Assembly (NCBI RefSeq): GCF_014323405.1
Contig: NZ_JACRWE010000002.1
Span: forward strand, 496,001-560,000
Length of the DNA: 64,000 nt
Source: Romboutsia faecis
GTDB taxonomy: Bacteria; Bacillota; Clostridia; Peptostreptococcales; Peptostreptococcaceae
Direction: 5' to 3'
This document shows positions 8,486-17,297 of this stretch, in pieces. The notes below the pieces were generated by a model. The model worked only from the letters and a program-made list of their open reading frames with translations. It was not told the DNA's origin and did not search any database. The position numbers and the translations under genes are program-made. Every line of letters begins with the position of its first letter. Position 1 is the first letter of the stretch.

Positions 8486-9250
8486 GTGTTAGAAATAAAG
8501 AATCTTTCTAGTGGTTATGATGGAGTAGATATAATAAAAAATATAAATTTAAGTATAAAAAAGGGTGAAAATTTATTTATAATAGGTCCTAATGGTTGTG
8601 GCAAAAGTACATTATTAAAAACTATAGCAAATATTATTGAATACAAAGGTAGCATAAAGATTGATGATAAGGAAATTTCATCTCTAGATAGAAAGAATCT
8701 AGCAAGGAGAGTTGGTTTAATGAGCCAAGTTTCAGAAATATATTTTCCATATACAGTATATGAAACAGTGTCACTAGGAAGATATCCATACTCAAAAGGA
8801 ATTTTTGATATATTATCAAAAGAAGAAAAAAACATTGTATTAGAAAATATATCAAAGGTAGGATTAATGGAGTTTAAGGATAAGATGATTACTGAGCTAT
8901 CAGGTGGTCAAGTACAAAGAGTTTTTCTAGCAAAATTATTTGCTCAAAATCCGGATATAATACTTTTAGATGAGCCTACCAATCATCTTGATCTTAAATA
9001 TCAAATAGAGTTATTAGAATATGTGTGTAACTGGGCAAAATCAAAAAATAAGATTATAATAGGAGTATTACATGATTTAAATTTAGTTCATCATTTTGCT
9101 GATTCTGTGATTATGTTACAAAATGGAGAAATAATTTCTAATGGAAATCCTAAGAATGTACTAAATGGAGAAAAACTAAAAGAAGTTTATGATATTGATA
9201 TAAAAAGTTTCATGGTAAATGTATTAAATAAATGGGAAGAAGTTATTTAA
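8486..9250 (+). CDS. ABC transporter ATPase (haem/iron uptake)
   Basis: A 254-residue ATPase with Walker A GPNGCGKST (34-42), signature LSGGQ (138-142), Walker B ILLDE (159-163) and H-loop His196, of the FepC/BtuD group. GTG 8486 is chosen: it follows AGGTGAT and gives the usual family start (V/M)LEIKNLSSGY. A GTG at 8477 lies inside that ribosome binding site. It completes the three-gene importer, with the permease stop only five bases upstream. No terminator is obvious directly after it. Confidence 0.93.
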   Translation: MLEIKNLSSGYDGVDIIKNINLSIKKGENLFIIGPNGCGKSTLLKTIANIIEYKGSIKIDDKEISSLDRKNLARRVGLMSQVSEIYFPYTVYETVSLGRYPYSKGIFDILSKEEKNIVLENISKVGLMEFKDKMITELSGGQVQRVFLAKLFAQNPDIILLDEPTNHLDLKYQIELLEYVCNWAKSKNKIIIGVLHDLNLVHHFADSVIMLQNGEIISNGNPKNVLNGEKLKEVYDIDIKSFMVNVLNKWEEVI

Positions 9251-9436
9251 TAGATAATAAAGTCTTAAGTATAATCATTGTTTAATAACTGTCATTAAAA
9301 CAATTTATAAACTTAAATATATGAGTATTTAAAATATAAAACTTTTAGAATAGATTAAGATATTAATATCAAAAAAGATGAATCAAAAGGTTATTTCCTG
9401 CAAATAGTAAGCCTATAAAACTAAGGAGGGAGACTA

Positions 9437-10948
9437 ATGTCAGGAAATAACAGTAATACCAAAAAATTAACATTATTATCGTTAATATTAATGATATTTA
9501 CTTCAGTTTTTGGATTTGCGAATATACCAAGAGCATTTTACTTAATGGGATATGCAGCGATACCATGGTATCTACTAAGTGCAATTTTGTTTTTTATTCC
9601 TTATGCATTTATGATGGCTGAGTATGGAGCAGCGTATCAAAATGAAACGGGTGGAATATATTCGTGGATGGAAAAATCAGTAGGTGCCAAGTATGCATTC
9701 ATAACAACTTTTATGTGGTATGCATCTTACATTGTTTGGATGGTGAATGTATCCTCTTCAATATGGATACCATTATCTAATGCTATATTTGGATATGATA
9801 AAACAGCAGAATGGTCGATATTAGGTTTAAATTCAACACAAAGCTTAGGTATTCTAGCTGTAATTTGGATTATAATTGTAACATATGTATCTACAAAAGG
9901 AGTAGAACAAATTACGAAAATAACATCAGTAGGTGGTTCTGCCATAGCTTTATTAAATATAGTTTTATTAATAGGAGGAATAACTGTATTAGCTTTAAAT
10001 AAAGGAATACTTGCACAGCCAATAGAAGATATAGCTAAAAGCTTTACAAATTCACCAAATCCAGCATATCAAACAACTATAAGTATATTTTCTTTTTTAA
10101 CCTTTGCAATCTTTGCTTATGGAGGACTTGAAGCCTTAGGAGGTCTTGTTGATCAAACTGAAAACGCTGAGAAGACTTTCCCAAAAGGTGTAAGTATAGC
10201 AGCAATAGTTATAGCAGTTGGATATTCTATAGGAATATTTGCTTGTGGTTTATTTACAAACTGGAACACCGTTTTATCAATAGAAGGTGTGCATATGGGA
10301 AACGTAGCATATATTTTAATGCAAAATTTAGGATTTGAATTAGGTATAGCATTTGGTATGGCACCACAAAATGCATTAACAATAGGATTATGGGTAGCAA
10401 GATTTACAGGACTATCAATGTTTCTTGCATTAAGTGGAGCTTTCTTTACGTTAACATATTCTCCTTTAAAAACTTTAATACAAGGTTCACCAAAGGAAAT
10501 ATGGCCAGGTAATCTTGCTAAAATTGAAAATGGAATGCCTTTAACAGCTATGAAGGTGCAAGCAATTATAGTTATTGTATTAATACTACTTATTTCATTT
10601 GGTGGAAAAGGTGCTGCAGAGTTTTTCTCGCTTTTAGTAGCTATGACTAATGTAGCGATGACTATACCATATGTATTTTTAGCCGCTGCATTTCCATCAT
10701 TTAAGAAAAAGCAATTAAAAGGACAAGTTTCACAACCTTTTGTAGTTTATAAAACGTATACAGTTTCATTAGTAGCTACTATTATTGTAAGTTTAGTTGT
10801 TGCTTTTGCAAATATATTTTCAATAATAGAGCCAGCTTTATCTGGGAAAACAATAGATACCGTAATGATGATAGGAGGTCCATTGATTTTCTCATTAATA
10901 GCATTTTTACTTTATAATAGTTATGAAAAAAATTACAAGGATAGATAA
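9437..10948 (+). CDS. yjeM: YjeM-type APC amino acid transporter
   Basis: A 503-residue, 12-helix APC-superfamily transporter of the glutamate/GABA antiporter branch; length and text match the YjeM group. Recognisable segments are FGFANIPRAFYLMGYAAIPWY near the start, ETGGIYSWMEKSVG near residue 75, and a central FAYGGLEALGGLVDQT. The substrate is probably an amino acid, exchanged or co-transported with protons, but this is not experimentally certain for the group. RBS AAGGAGGG precedes ATG 9437. Single gene ending in its own terminator; the MarR regulator behind it may control it (inference). Confidence 0.85.
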   Translation: MSGNNSNTKKLTLLSLILMIFTSVFGFANIPRAFYLMGYAAIPWYLLSAILFFIPYAFMMAEYGAAYQNETGGIYSWMEKSVGAKYAFITTFMWYASYIVWMVNVSSSIWIPLSNAIFGYDKTAEWSILGLNSTQSLGILAVIWIIIVTYVSTKGVEQITKITSVGGSAIALLNIVLLIGGITVLALNKGILAQPIEDIAKSFTNSPNPAYQTTISIFSFLTFAIFAYGGLEALGGLVDQTENAEKTFPKGVSIAAIVIAVGYSIGIFACGLFTNWNTVLSIEGVHMGNVAYILMQNLGFELGIAFGMAPQNALTIGLWVARFTGLSMFLALSGAFFTLTYSPLKTLIQGSPKEIWPGNLAKIENGMPLTAMKVQAIIVIVLILLISFGGKGAAEFFSLLVAMTNVAMTIPYVFLAAAFPSFKKKQLKGQVSQPFVVYKTYTVSLVATIIVSLVVAFANIFSIIEPALSGKTIDTVMMIGGPLIFSLIAFLLYNSYEKNYKDR

Positions 10949-10959
10949 AAAATAGTATA

Positions 10960-11006
10960 AAATAAAGAACTTATTAGAATTGAATTTTTATAGGTTCTTT
11001 ATTTTT
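10960..11006 (+). terminator. Terminator after yjeM-like gene
   Basis: AAATAAAGAAC (10960-10970) pairs with GTTCTTTATTT (10994-11004), then T residues. Confidence 0.8.
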
Positions 11007-11136
11007 ATGGGATAATTGTGTAGTATAAACTAATATTAGGAAGAATTTCCTTGAAAACTATTGTATTTTAAATAATTTTAATGTAAACTATTAAATGTTA
11101 AAAAGTTAATAAACTAAACATCTGGGGTGATATATT

Positions 11137-11589
11137 ATGAAAGGTATAGTATCAAATACAATAGGATTTATCTCGAAAACGTTTCCAGCACTTTATTCTA
11201 GTTTTTATCTAGACTATTTAAAGCAATATTCTAGTGCATATGATGTAAATAAGACGCAGCTTAGAGCATTAGTTTTTGTTAGTAACAATGGTCCAATAAG
11301 TATGACAGATTTATGTGCTAAGTTAAACATCGAAAAGGGGAGTTTAACAAGTATGGTAGACGATTTAACTGACAAAGGGTATGTTGTTAGAGAAAAAGAT
11401 ACTGCTGATAGAAGGAAATATTTAATAACTATAACTGAAAGTGGTAGAAATGTTGCTGCGGATTTTATGGGGAAATTAAGTAATAGTTTAGAAGAAAAGC
11501 TTTTCAAACTTAGTGAAGAAGAACAAGATAAGTATATGGAAGCAATAGGTACGTTACAAGCAATTCTAAATAAAGAAGAATTAAGCTAA
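11137..11589 (+). CDS. MarR-family transcriptional regulator
   Basis: A 150-residue winged-helix regulator. ISMTDLCAKLNIEKGSLTSMVDDLTDKGYV (about residues 50-80) forms the recognition helices, and REKDTADRRKYLITITESG (about 84-102) is the DxRxxxxxLT wing of MarR proteins. Such proteins bind palindromes as dimers and are usually released by phenolic or lipophilic ligands. It has its own upstream region and no partner in the same unit. The target is unknown; the YjeM-like transporter upstream and the aminotransferase downstream are the nearest candidates. Confidence 0.88.
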   Translation: MKGIVSNTIGFISKTFPALYSSFYLDYLKQYSSAYDVNKTQLRALVFVSNNGPISMTDLCAKLNIEKGSLTSMVDDLTDKGYVVREKDTADRRKYLITITESGRNVAADFMGKLSNSLEEKLFKLSEEEQDKYMEAIGTLQAILNKEELS

Positions 11590-11612
11590 GAAACTTTAAA
11601 ATGGAATCTAAT

Positions 11613-11711
11613 AATTAAAGAACATAAGTATAATTATATTTTAATTTAGCCTTATTAAGGAAATACTTTAAATGTGAATGACTTTATATTTATACAAAAT
11701 GTTCTTTAATT
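11613..11711. repeat. 13-bp perfect inverted repeats bounding 99 bp, between convergent genes
   Basis: AATTAAAGAACAT (11613-11625) and ATGTTCTTTAATT (11699-11711) are exact reverse complements, with extra pairing inwards (GTATAA/TTATAC). It lies between the MarR gene and the convergent aminotransferase. It may be a long bidirectional terminator hairpin or a remnant of a tiny mobile element. Confidence 0.6.
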
Positions 11712-11739
11712 ACTCCAATTTAAATATTTTTATTATTAT

Positions 11740-11765
11740 AAAGTGTAAATTTAAAGTGTAAATTT
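11740..11765. repeat. 13-bp tandem duplication
   Basis: AAAGTGTAAATTT occurs twice in direct succession (11740-11752 and 11753-11765), just past the stop of the minus-strand aminotransferase. It is probably replication slippage with no function. Confidence 0.7.
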
Positions 11766-11773
11766 GAATCTTA

Positions 11774-13009
11774 TTAATTTAGTGTTAATTCATCATTTTT
11801 GTAGTTAAAACTTTTGATTTTTGATGATAGGTACTCTTCTAATCCTTCTTTTAAAAGTTTAGCGGCTGTTATTAGATCCTTTTCATTCAGTATGTAGGCA
11901 AGTCGAATTTCATTTTTACCTAGTTTTTCTGTAGCATAGAATCCTTGGGCTGGGCATATCATGACTGTTTCGTTGTTTTTACTGAACTCTTCTAACATCC
12001 AAATAGCAAAGTCTTCTGCATCGTCAATAGGCAATTTAGCTAATATATAAAATGCTCCGGACGGTTTTTCACATACTACTCCATCAACTTTCATCAATTC
12101 GTCGTATAGTACGTTTCTTCGTTTCTCATATTCTGCTATTACTTCTTTAAAGTAGGATATTGGAGTTTCATATAGTTTTGCTGCTCCAACCTGATCTAAG
12201 GTTGAAACACATAGTCTACCTTGACATAATTTTAATACTTGAGCGATAAATCCTTTGTTTTTGGAAGCAATGGATCCAATCCTTGCTCCGCACGCACTAT
12301 ATCTTTTAGATATACTATCAATTATTATTACTCTATCATAGATTTCTGGAATATTTCCAAAGCTAGTATATTCTTGATTATCATATACAAACTCTCTATA
12401 TACCTCATCCGATATTATCCATAAGTTATATTCTAAAGCAATTTCTGATAACATTTTTATTTCATTATACGTATAGACTGTTCCACTTGGATTACTAGGA
12501 TTAGAAATCATTATTGCTTTAGTATTATGATTTATTTTAGATATTATATCTTCCTTACTTGGAAGATGAAATCCATTCTCTGCTTTAGTAGTTATAGGAT
12601 TTATTTTAACGTTTATTGATTGACCAAATCCGAAATAGTTCGTGTAAAATGGTTCGGGAACTAGAACATTATCATCAGGATCACAGATGGCCATTAAAGC
12701 AAATAATAAGGCTTCGCTACCACCATTAGTTACTAATAACTCATCTTTACTAAACTTTATATTATAGGTATTGTAATATTTTTGCATGGAATTAATTAAA
12801 TCATCCAGACCACTAGATGAACAATATTCTAACACTTGTTTATCAAAATCATTAATCGCCTTAAAAAATGCTTTAGGTGTTTTTATATCCGGCTGTCCTA
12901 TGTTTAAATGATATACTTTAACCCCTCCTTTTTTTGCTGATTCTTCAAAAGATGCAAGTTTCCTTATAGGAGATGACTGCATAGAGCTTACCCTTTTTGA
13001 ATATTTCAT
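11774..13009 (-). CDS. Class I/II PLP-dependent aminotransferase (aspartate aminotransferase-like)
   Basis: A 411-residue fold-type I aminotransferase. LNIGQPD (35-41), SNPSNPSG (169-176), SDEVY (200-204) and SISKRYSACGARIG with the PLP lysine at 235 are all in place. A C-terminal PSGAFYILAKLP and the final arginine region bind the substrate carboxylate. It transfers amino groups between an amino acid and a 2-oxo acid; the AspC/AlaT-like branch is likely but the substrate cannot be fixed. Single gene on the minus strand, convergent with the MarR gene, with a good GGGGA-type site before ATG. Confidence 0.88.
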   Translation of the reverse strand: MKYSKRVSSMQSSPIRKLASFEESAKKGGVKVYHLNIGQPDIKTPKAFFKAINDFDKQVLEYCSSSGLDDLINSMQKYYNTYNIKFSKDELLVTNGGSEALLFALMAICDPDDNVLVPEPFYTNYFGFGQSINVKINPITTKAENGFHLPSKEDIISKINHNTKAIMISNPSNPSGTVYTYNEIKMLSEIALEYNLWIISDEVYREFVYDNQEYTSFGNIPEIYDRVIIIDSISKRYSACGARIGSIASKNKGFIAQVLKLCQGRLCVSTLDQVGAAKLYETPISYFKEVIAEYEKRRNVLYDELMKVDGVVCEKPSGAFYILAKLPIDDAEDFAIWMLEEFSKNNETVMICPAQGFYATEKLGKNEIRLAYILNEKDLITAAKLLKEGLEEYLSSKIKSFNYKNDELTLN

Positions 13010-13257
13010 CTGAAATCCCCCTTTAATTAAATAAATTTATACTTAAGACTTATAGTATCAGAAACAACTATAAAAATCATTAGAAAGTAGTTATATACTA
13101 TATTATATAGTGATAAGTTATAAATAAATAATATTTATATATAAATATATTTTGAACAGTATAAATATTTCAATCAAAATTACCTATGATATTTATGATC
13201 GAATAAAAATCAATTATAATAAAATAATAAGCTATTATAATCTAAGAGGTGTTAATT

Positions 13258-14214
13258 ATGAGAGAACTAAGGAGAGATCCTATTACTAATGATATAGTTG
13301 TACTTGCAAAAAATAGATCAAAGAGGCCAATGGATAGAGTTAAATATCAAACTGATAAAGAAATCAAAGAAGAGTATAAAGAAGACTGTCCATTTTGTAG
13401 AGGGAATGAAAAGCATACAGAAAACCCTACTTTTGAAATTAAAGATAAAGATGGGTGGTTAGTTAGATCTGTGTATAATAAATATCCTATAGTAGATTCT
13501 TTATCAGATGAAATATATGGAGAACATGAGGTTATTATTGATACCAATAGGCATAATGGAAGCTTTTATAACATGAGTGAAAAAGAATTCTTATATTTAT
13601 TAAAAATGTACCAACATAGATATGAATACATGGCAAAAAATGAGAAGATAAAATATATTAGTATTTTTAAAAACTTTTTAAGAAGAGCAGGAGCATCGTT
13701 ACTTCATCCTCACTCTCAAATAATTTCTTTATCTATAGTTCCGCCAGAAATTGAAAATGAAATTAGCATTTCTGAAAAATATTATAATAAATATAAAAAA
13801 TCATTATATGAAGCTATTATAGCAGATGAAATAAAGTATAAAAATAGAATTATACATAACCATAGAGATTATTTAGTAATAGTACCGGAAATTACAAAGT
13901 ATGGAGGCGAAATTAGAGTTTTATTTAAAAGTAATAAAAGATTTGAAGAATTGAAGGAAAGGGAGTTAGAAGAATTAGCCAAGATATTTAAGAATTTATT
14001 TAAAAAAATATATGATGTACAGGGTTACAATCCATTTAATATATGTATACATACTCATCCTGTAAATAATTCAGAAAGTAAAGACTCTCATTTTCATACT
14101 CATATTCATATAATACCTAGAAGGTACAGTTTTGGCGGATTTGAGCTAGGAACAGATGTATATGTATCATCTATAAATTCTGATAAATTAGCTAAGAAAT
14201 TAAGATTTGATTAA
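13258..14214 (+). CDS. GalT-like HIT-superfamily nucleotidyltransferase
   Basis: A 318-residue protein with zinc-site text CPFC (44-47), the nucleophilic-histidine motif HPHSQ (150-154) and a C-terminal HFHTHIHIIPRR box. These are the galactose-1-phosphate uridylyltransferase (GalT) features. It swaps UDP, or in some relatives ADP, between hexose-1-phosphate and a nucleotide sugar. No galK or galE lies beside it, so a Leloir role is unproven; orphan clostridial GalT-like proteins may use other sugar phosphates. ATG 13258 follows AAGAGG with good spacing; the GTG at 13249 is inside that site. Confidence 0.82.
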   Translation: MRELRRDPITNDIVVLAKNRSKRPMDRVKYQTDKEIKEEYKEDCPFCRGNEKHTENPTFEIKDKDGWLVRSVYNKYPIVDSLSDEIYGEHEVIIDTNRHNGSFYNMSEKEFLYLLKMYQHRYEYMAKNEKIKYISIFKNFLRRAGASLLHPHSQIISLSIVPPEIENEISISEKYYNKYKKSLYEAIIADEIKYKNRIIHNHRDYLVIVPEITKYGGEIRVLFKSNKRFEELKERELEELAKIFKNLFKKIYDVQGYNPFNICIHTHPVNNSESKDSHFHTHIHIIPRRYSFGGFELGTDVYVSSINSDKLAKKLRFD

Positions 14215-14428
14215 AATAAATTAGATCTATAGTGTATAACTTTGATGTTATAGGTTTTAAATATAATATATATTTATTAAGTTTGAAAAAAGAATTGATT
14301 ATAAGTTTAAAAATAAGGGTATTTTAGATAATATAAAGTAAAAATAAAATATATTTTACATAAATTTATATTATTTAGAAATTATTATGATAAAATAAAA
14401 AAACATGCAGAAAACTTAGGAGGTACAA

Positions 14429-15181
14429 ATGAAATTTATATCTTGGAATGTTAATGGGCTTAGAGCCTGTGTAACCAAAGGATTTTTAGACTTTTTTAAA
14501 GAAGTTGATGCGGATATTTTTTGCTTACAAGAAACTAAACTTCAAGAAGGTCAAATAGATTTAGAATTAGAAGGATATCATCAATATTGGAACTATGCTC
14601 AGAAAAAAGGGTATTCAGGAACTGCAATATTTACAAAAATAGAACCTATAAGTGTAGCTTACGGTATTGGAATTGAGGAACATGATAATGAGGGAAGAGT
14701 TATAACTTTAGAGTTTGAGGATTTTTACTTTGTAACAGTTTATACTCCGAATTCTCAGAGTGAATTAAAGAGACTAGAGTATAGAATGAAGTGGGAAGAT
14801 GATTTTAGAGAATACTTATTAAAGTTAGACAATAAAAAGCCTGTTATAATGTGTGGTGATTTAAATGTTGCACATAATGAGATAGATTTAAAAAATCCAA
14901 AAACTAATAGAAAAAATGCTGGATTTACTGATGAGGAAAGAGGCAAATTTACTGATTTCTTAGCTTCTGGCTTCATTGATACCTACAGATTCTTTAATCC
15001 AGACAAAACAGATATTTATTCTTGGTGGTCATATCGATTTAAGGCGAGGGAAAAGAATGCAGGATGGAGAATTGACTACTTCTGTGCATCAAAAAAATTA
15101 GAGGATAGATTAATTAGTGCTGATATACATACGGAAATACTTGGATCAGATCACTGTCCAGTAGAGCTTGTTATTAAATAG
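14429..15181 (+). CDS. xth: Exodeoxyribonuclease III / AP endonuclease
   Basis: A 250-residue EEP-superfamily nuclease of the ExoA/Xth group. It cleaves DNA 5' of abasic sites and trims 3' blocks in base-excision repair. Catalytic motifs are SWNVNGLR (5-12), CLQETK with the metal-binding Glu near 36, GDLNVAH near 145, WRIDYF near 210 and the terminal SDHCPV histidine. Length is normal. RBS TAGGAGG precedes ATG 14429, and a strong terminator follows, so it is monocistronic. Confidence 0.95.
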   Translation: MKFISWNVNGLRACVTKGFLDFFKEVDADIFCLQETKLQEGQIDLELEGYHQYWNYAQKKGYSGTAIFTKIEPISVAYGIGIEEHDNEGRVITLEFEDFYFVTVYTPNSQSELKRLEYRMKWEDDFREYLLKLDNKKPVIMCGDLNVAHNEIDLKNPKTNRKNAGFTDEERGKFTDFLASGFIDTYRFFNPDKTDIYSWWSYRFKAREKNAGWRIDYFCASKKLEDRLISADIHTEILGSDHCPVELVIK

Positions 15182-15209
15182 TTAAGAATTATAATAATAT
15201 AAAATTTAA

Positions 15210-15240
15210 AGTAGACTCCTTAAATGGAGTCTATTTTTAT
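15210..15240 (+). terminator. Terminator after xth
   Basis: TAGACTCC (15212-15219) and GGAGTCTA (15226-15233) form a stem with a 6-nt loop, then TTTTT. Confidence 0.9.
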
Positions 15241-15358
15241 ATATTAAATATAATAAATATTTATTATATTTAATATGTAATAAAACTGAATTTATAATCA
15301 TAAAATTAATTGAAACCAAACTATGTAAATAATTATATATTTTTAGGGGGATAGATAA

Positions 15359-15685
15359 ATGAATTTATTAGACTTAAAAAGCAAATTAGAAAAAGGTAAG
15401 TTATTAGAGGGAGAAGTGGTGTACATAAAAGAAGATAATATTATATCTGGAATAGATTCTGTATATAAGAACCAAGAGGATAAAAGTGTTGTTTTATTGA
15501 AATCAAAGGAAGAAACTATAAAGGTTGATAATCTTTTAGGGATATTAAATGAAATATATGCCACTGTTGGAGATATAGAAGTTTTTATTTCTGAAAACTC
15601 TATAAATAGAAGTTCCATTAAGAGTATAGAATCTGTAGAATTTGCACAGTATGAACTTGTAAAAATGATTTTTATAAATATATAA
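15359..15685 (+). CDS. Hypothetical 108-residue soluble protein
   Basis: Not recognised. It has a good site (GGGGGATAGATAA before ATG 15359) and its own terminator, so it looks real. The sequence is acidic/lysine-rich with no signal or membrane segment. The pattern of short strands (EGEVVYIKEDNIISGIDSV, KSVVLLKSKEETIKVDNLLG) suggests a small beta-rich fold. Neighbours give no hint: xth before it, a convergent DUF1540 gene after it. Confidence 0.65.
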   Translation: MNLLDLKSKLEKGKLLEGEVVYIKEDNIISGIDSVYKNQEDKSVVLLKSKEETIKVDNLLGILNEIYATVGDIEVFISENSINRSSIKSIESVEFAQYELVKMIFINI

Positions 15686-15700
15686 ATTTATATGTTTAGT

Positions 15701-15750
15701 AAAGAAACTATTTTTAAATAAATTTTATATTTAAAGATAGTTTCTTTGTG
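15701..15750. terminator. Bidirectional hairpin between convergent genes
   Basis: AAAGAAACTAT (15701-15711) pairs with ATAGTTTCTTT (15737-15747); the inner arms TTTTTAAATA and TATTTAAAGA extend it. It can terminate both the 108-residue gene and the convergent DUF1540 gene. Confidence 0.75.
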
Positions 15751-15781
15751 TATTTAATAGATAGTTACATATGAGTATATA

Positions 15782-16090
15782 CTATTTACAGCAGAATGTT
15801 TCACAGCTAGCATTGACAGAATTTATTTTTACACTTGGTGCAGTACAATTCTCATTTTCATTATATTTACAGTTGCAAGCTTTACAATCTATGTTTGATG
15901 TTTTTACACAATCACATTCATCTGCAGAATTTGTAAAACCACAAGTGTCTTGATCTCTAAATGTAGAACAACAAGTATGTGAAGTTGTAGTAGCTTGTCT
16001 TCCATCTACTTTTATACTTCCGGAATAACACTCACCTGAAGTATTATATACACAGTTTATAGCAGAACAACCTAAATTAGTATTAGCCAT
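15782..16090 (-). CDS. Two-repeat DUF1540 cysteine-rich protein
   Basis: 102 residues with 18 cysteines in two copies of the DUF1540 pattern: CSAINCVYNTSGECYSGSI near the N-terminus and CKACNCKYNENENCTAPSV in the C-terminal half. The spacing suggests a small metal- or disulfide-stabilised domain; the family is common in clostridia and its function is unknown. The start is taken at 16090 because AGGAGG sits just before it; the frame runs further up to 16159 without a site. A 13-bp inverted repeat lies about 70 bp upstream and may be regulatory. Confidence 0.85.
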   Translation of the reverse strand: MANTNLGCSAINCVYNTSGECYSGSIKVDGRQATTTSHTCCSTFRDQDTCGFTNSADECDCVKTSNIDCKACNCKYNENENCTAPSVKINSVNASCETFCCK

Positions 16091-16157
16091 AAAAAATACC
16101 TCCTGAACATGATATACAAATAGTATGTGAAAGAATAACAAAGTTATTCGGGAAAAC

Positions 16158-16201
16158 ATGGTATGATTTTATAAAATATACACTTTAGAAAATCATACCA
16201 T
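16158..16201. repeat. 13-bp perfect inverted repeat between divergent genes
   Basis: ATGGTATGATTTT (16158-16170) and AAAATCATACCAT (16189-16201) have their half-sites 31 bp apart, close to three helical turns. No T tract follows in either direction, so an operator is more likely than a terminator. It sits between the DUF1540 gene and the VanY-like gene. Confidence 0.55.
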
Positions 16202-16378
16202 TATATTAATTAATATGTTAAACTTATTTAGTACTCAGAAATGAGATAACAAAATAAGAAAAATAATTTTAAATATTTTTACGATATCTATAAAAATATA
16301 ATTATAATAGTAAAAATACTTCATGGTATTTTTCGAATCAAATGACAACGTAGCATAATAGCTTAATTGGGGGAAAAT

Positions 16379-17080
16379 ATGAGTAAAAGAATAATAGTTT
16401 TAGCTATTGTAAGTTTTTCTATTATTGGATCAGTATTTATAGTAACTAAGAAAAATAATATTAAAGCAGAGAATAACACTTTTAACATGAGTAACTCTAT
16501 TTACAAAAATGACGATAGTATATCTGAGAATAAAGAATACATAGAAGGAATACAACCGTTGTATGTAGATGATATAGTAGTAGTGAATAAAAAATATGGA
16601 TTACCACAAAATTATAGAGCAACAGAAGAATTGGAAAAGGATGCAATAGATGCTGCCAATAGAATGATGAAAGCTGCTCAAGAAGATGGCATAGTAATAA
16701 AAATAAGAAGTGGATACAGATCTTATAGTATTCAGTCTACTTTGTATAATAATTATGTTAGACGAGATGGAAAAGAAGCCGCTGATAAATATTCAGCAGT
16801 ACCAGGTTACAGTGAGCATCAAACTGGTCTAGCATTTGATTTTACAACCAGTGATACATCAAAGTCTGTAGGTGAATGGTTTACAGATACAATTCAAGCT
16901 AAATGGCTATATGAAAATGCGTACAAGTATGGGTTTATTATTAGATATCCAGAGGGGAAAGAAGAGATTACTGGCTACCAATATGAGTCTTGGCATTATA
17001 GATATGTAGGTGAGGAGCATAGTAGGAATTTTGCGATGAATAATTTAACCTTAGAGGAATATTTAGGTTTAGATAAATAA
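16379..17080 (+). CDS. VanY-like D-Ala-D-Ala carboxypeptidase (peptidase M15)
   Basis: 233 residues: N-terminal signal anchor (about 4-22), then an M15B domain. SGYRSYSIQSTLYNNY, the zinc motif SEHQTGLAFDF and the distal ESWHYRYVG supply the zinc ligands and catalytic residues. It would act outside the membrane, removing the terminal D-Ala from peptidoglycan stem peptides. ATG 16379 follows GGGGGAA; a TTG 12 bases earlier overlaps that site. No vanHAX-type genes are nearby, so this is cell-wall maintenance rather than a glycopeptide-resistance cluster. Confidence 0.9.
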   Translation: MSKRIIVLAIVSFSIIGSVFIVTKKNNIKAENNTFNMSNSIYKNDDSISENKEYIEGIQPLYVDDIVVVNKKYGLPQNYRATEELEKDAIDAANRMMKAAQEDGIVIKIRSGYRSYSIQSTLYNNYVRRDGKEAADKYSAVPGYSEHQTGLAFDFTTSDTSKSVGEWFTDTIQAKWLYENAYKYGFIIRYPEGKEEITGYQYESWHYRYVGEEHSRNFAMNNLTLEEYLGLDK

Positions 17081-17081
17081 T

Positions 17082-17128
17082 AAAAAACTATTAAAAGGAA
17101 CTAGAGATAGCCTTTTAATAGTTTTTTT
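17082..17128 (+). terminator. Terminator after VanY-like gene
   Basis: AAAAAACTATTAAAAGG pairs perfectly with CCTTTTAATAGTTTTTT (17111-17127) around a 12-nt loop. Confidence 0.9.
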
Positions 17129-17249
17129 ATTATTTATTGTATAAATTAATATCGTGCAAAAGTCAGAAAATACTTATATAAATATAAGAATGAAATAAAA
17201 AACTATTAACAAAGCTTTATTGAATATTTTGTAGTATATAAACTATTTA

Positions 17250-17258
17250 TGCTATAAT
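17250..17258 (+). promoter_or_regulatory. Extended -10 promoter of the LacI-type repressor gene
   Basis: TGCTATAAT is an extended -10 element 40 bp before the start at 17298. No clear -35 is present. Confidence 0.5.
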
Positions 17259-17297
17259 AAATAAAACTAATAAAGAAGTAATTAGGGAGCGGTATTT

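Noticed and set aside
16379..17080. Glycopeptide-resistance gene call for the VanY-like protein
   Set aside because: No vanHAX, vanRS or vanZ genes nearby; housekeeping carboxypeptidases share the same domain.
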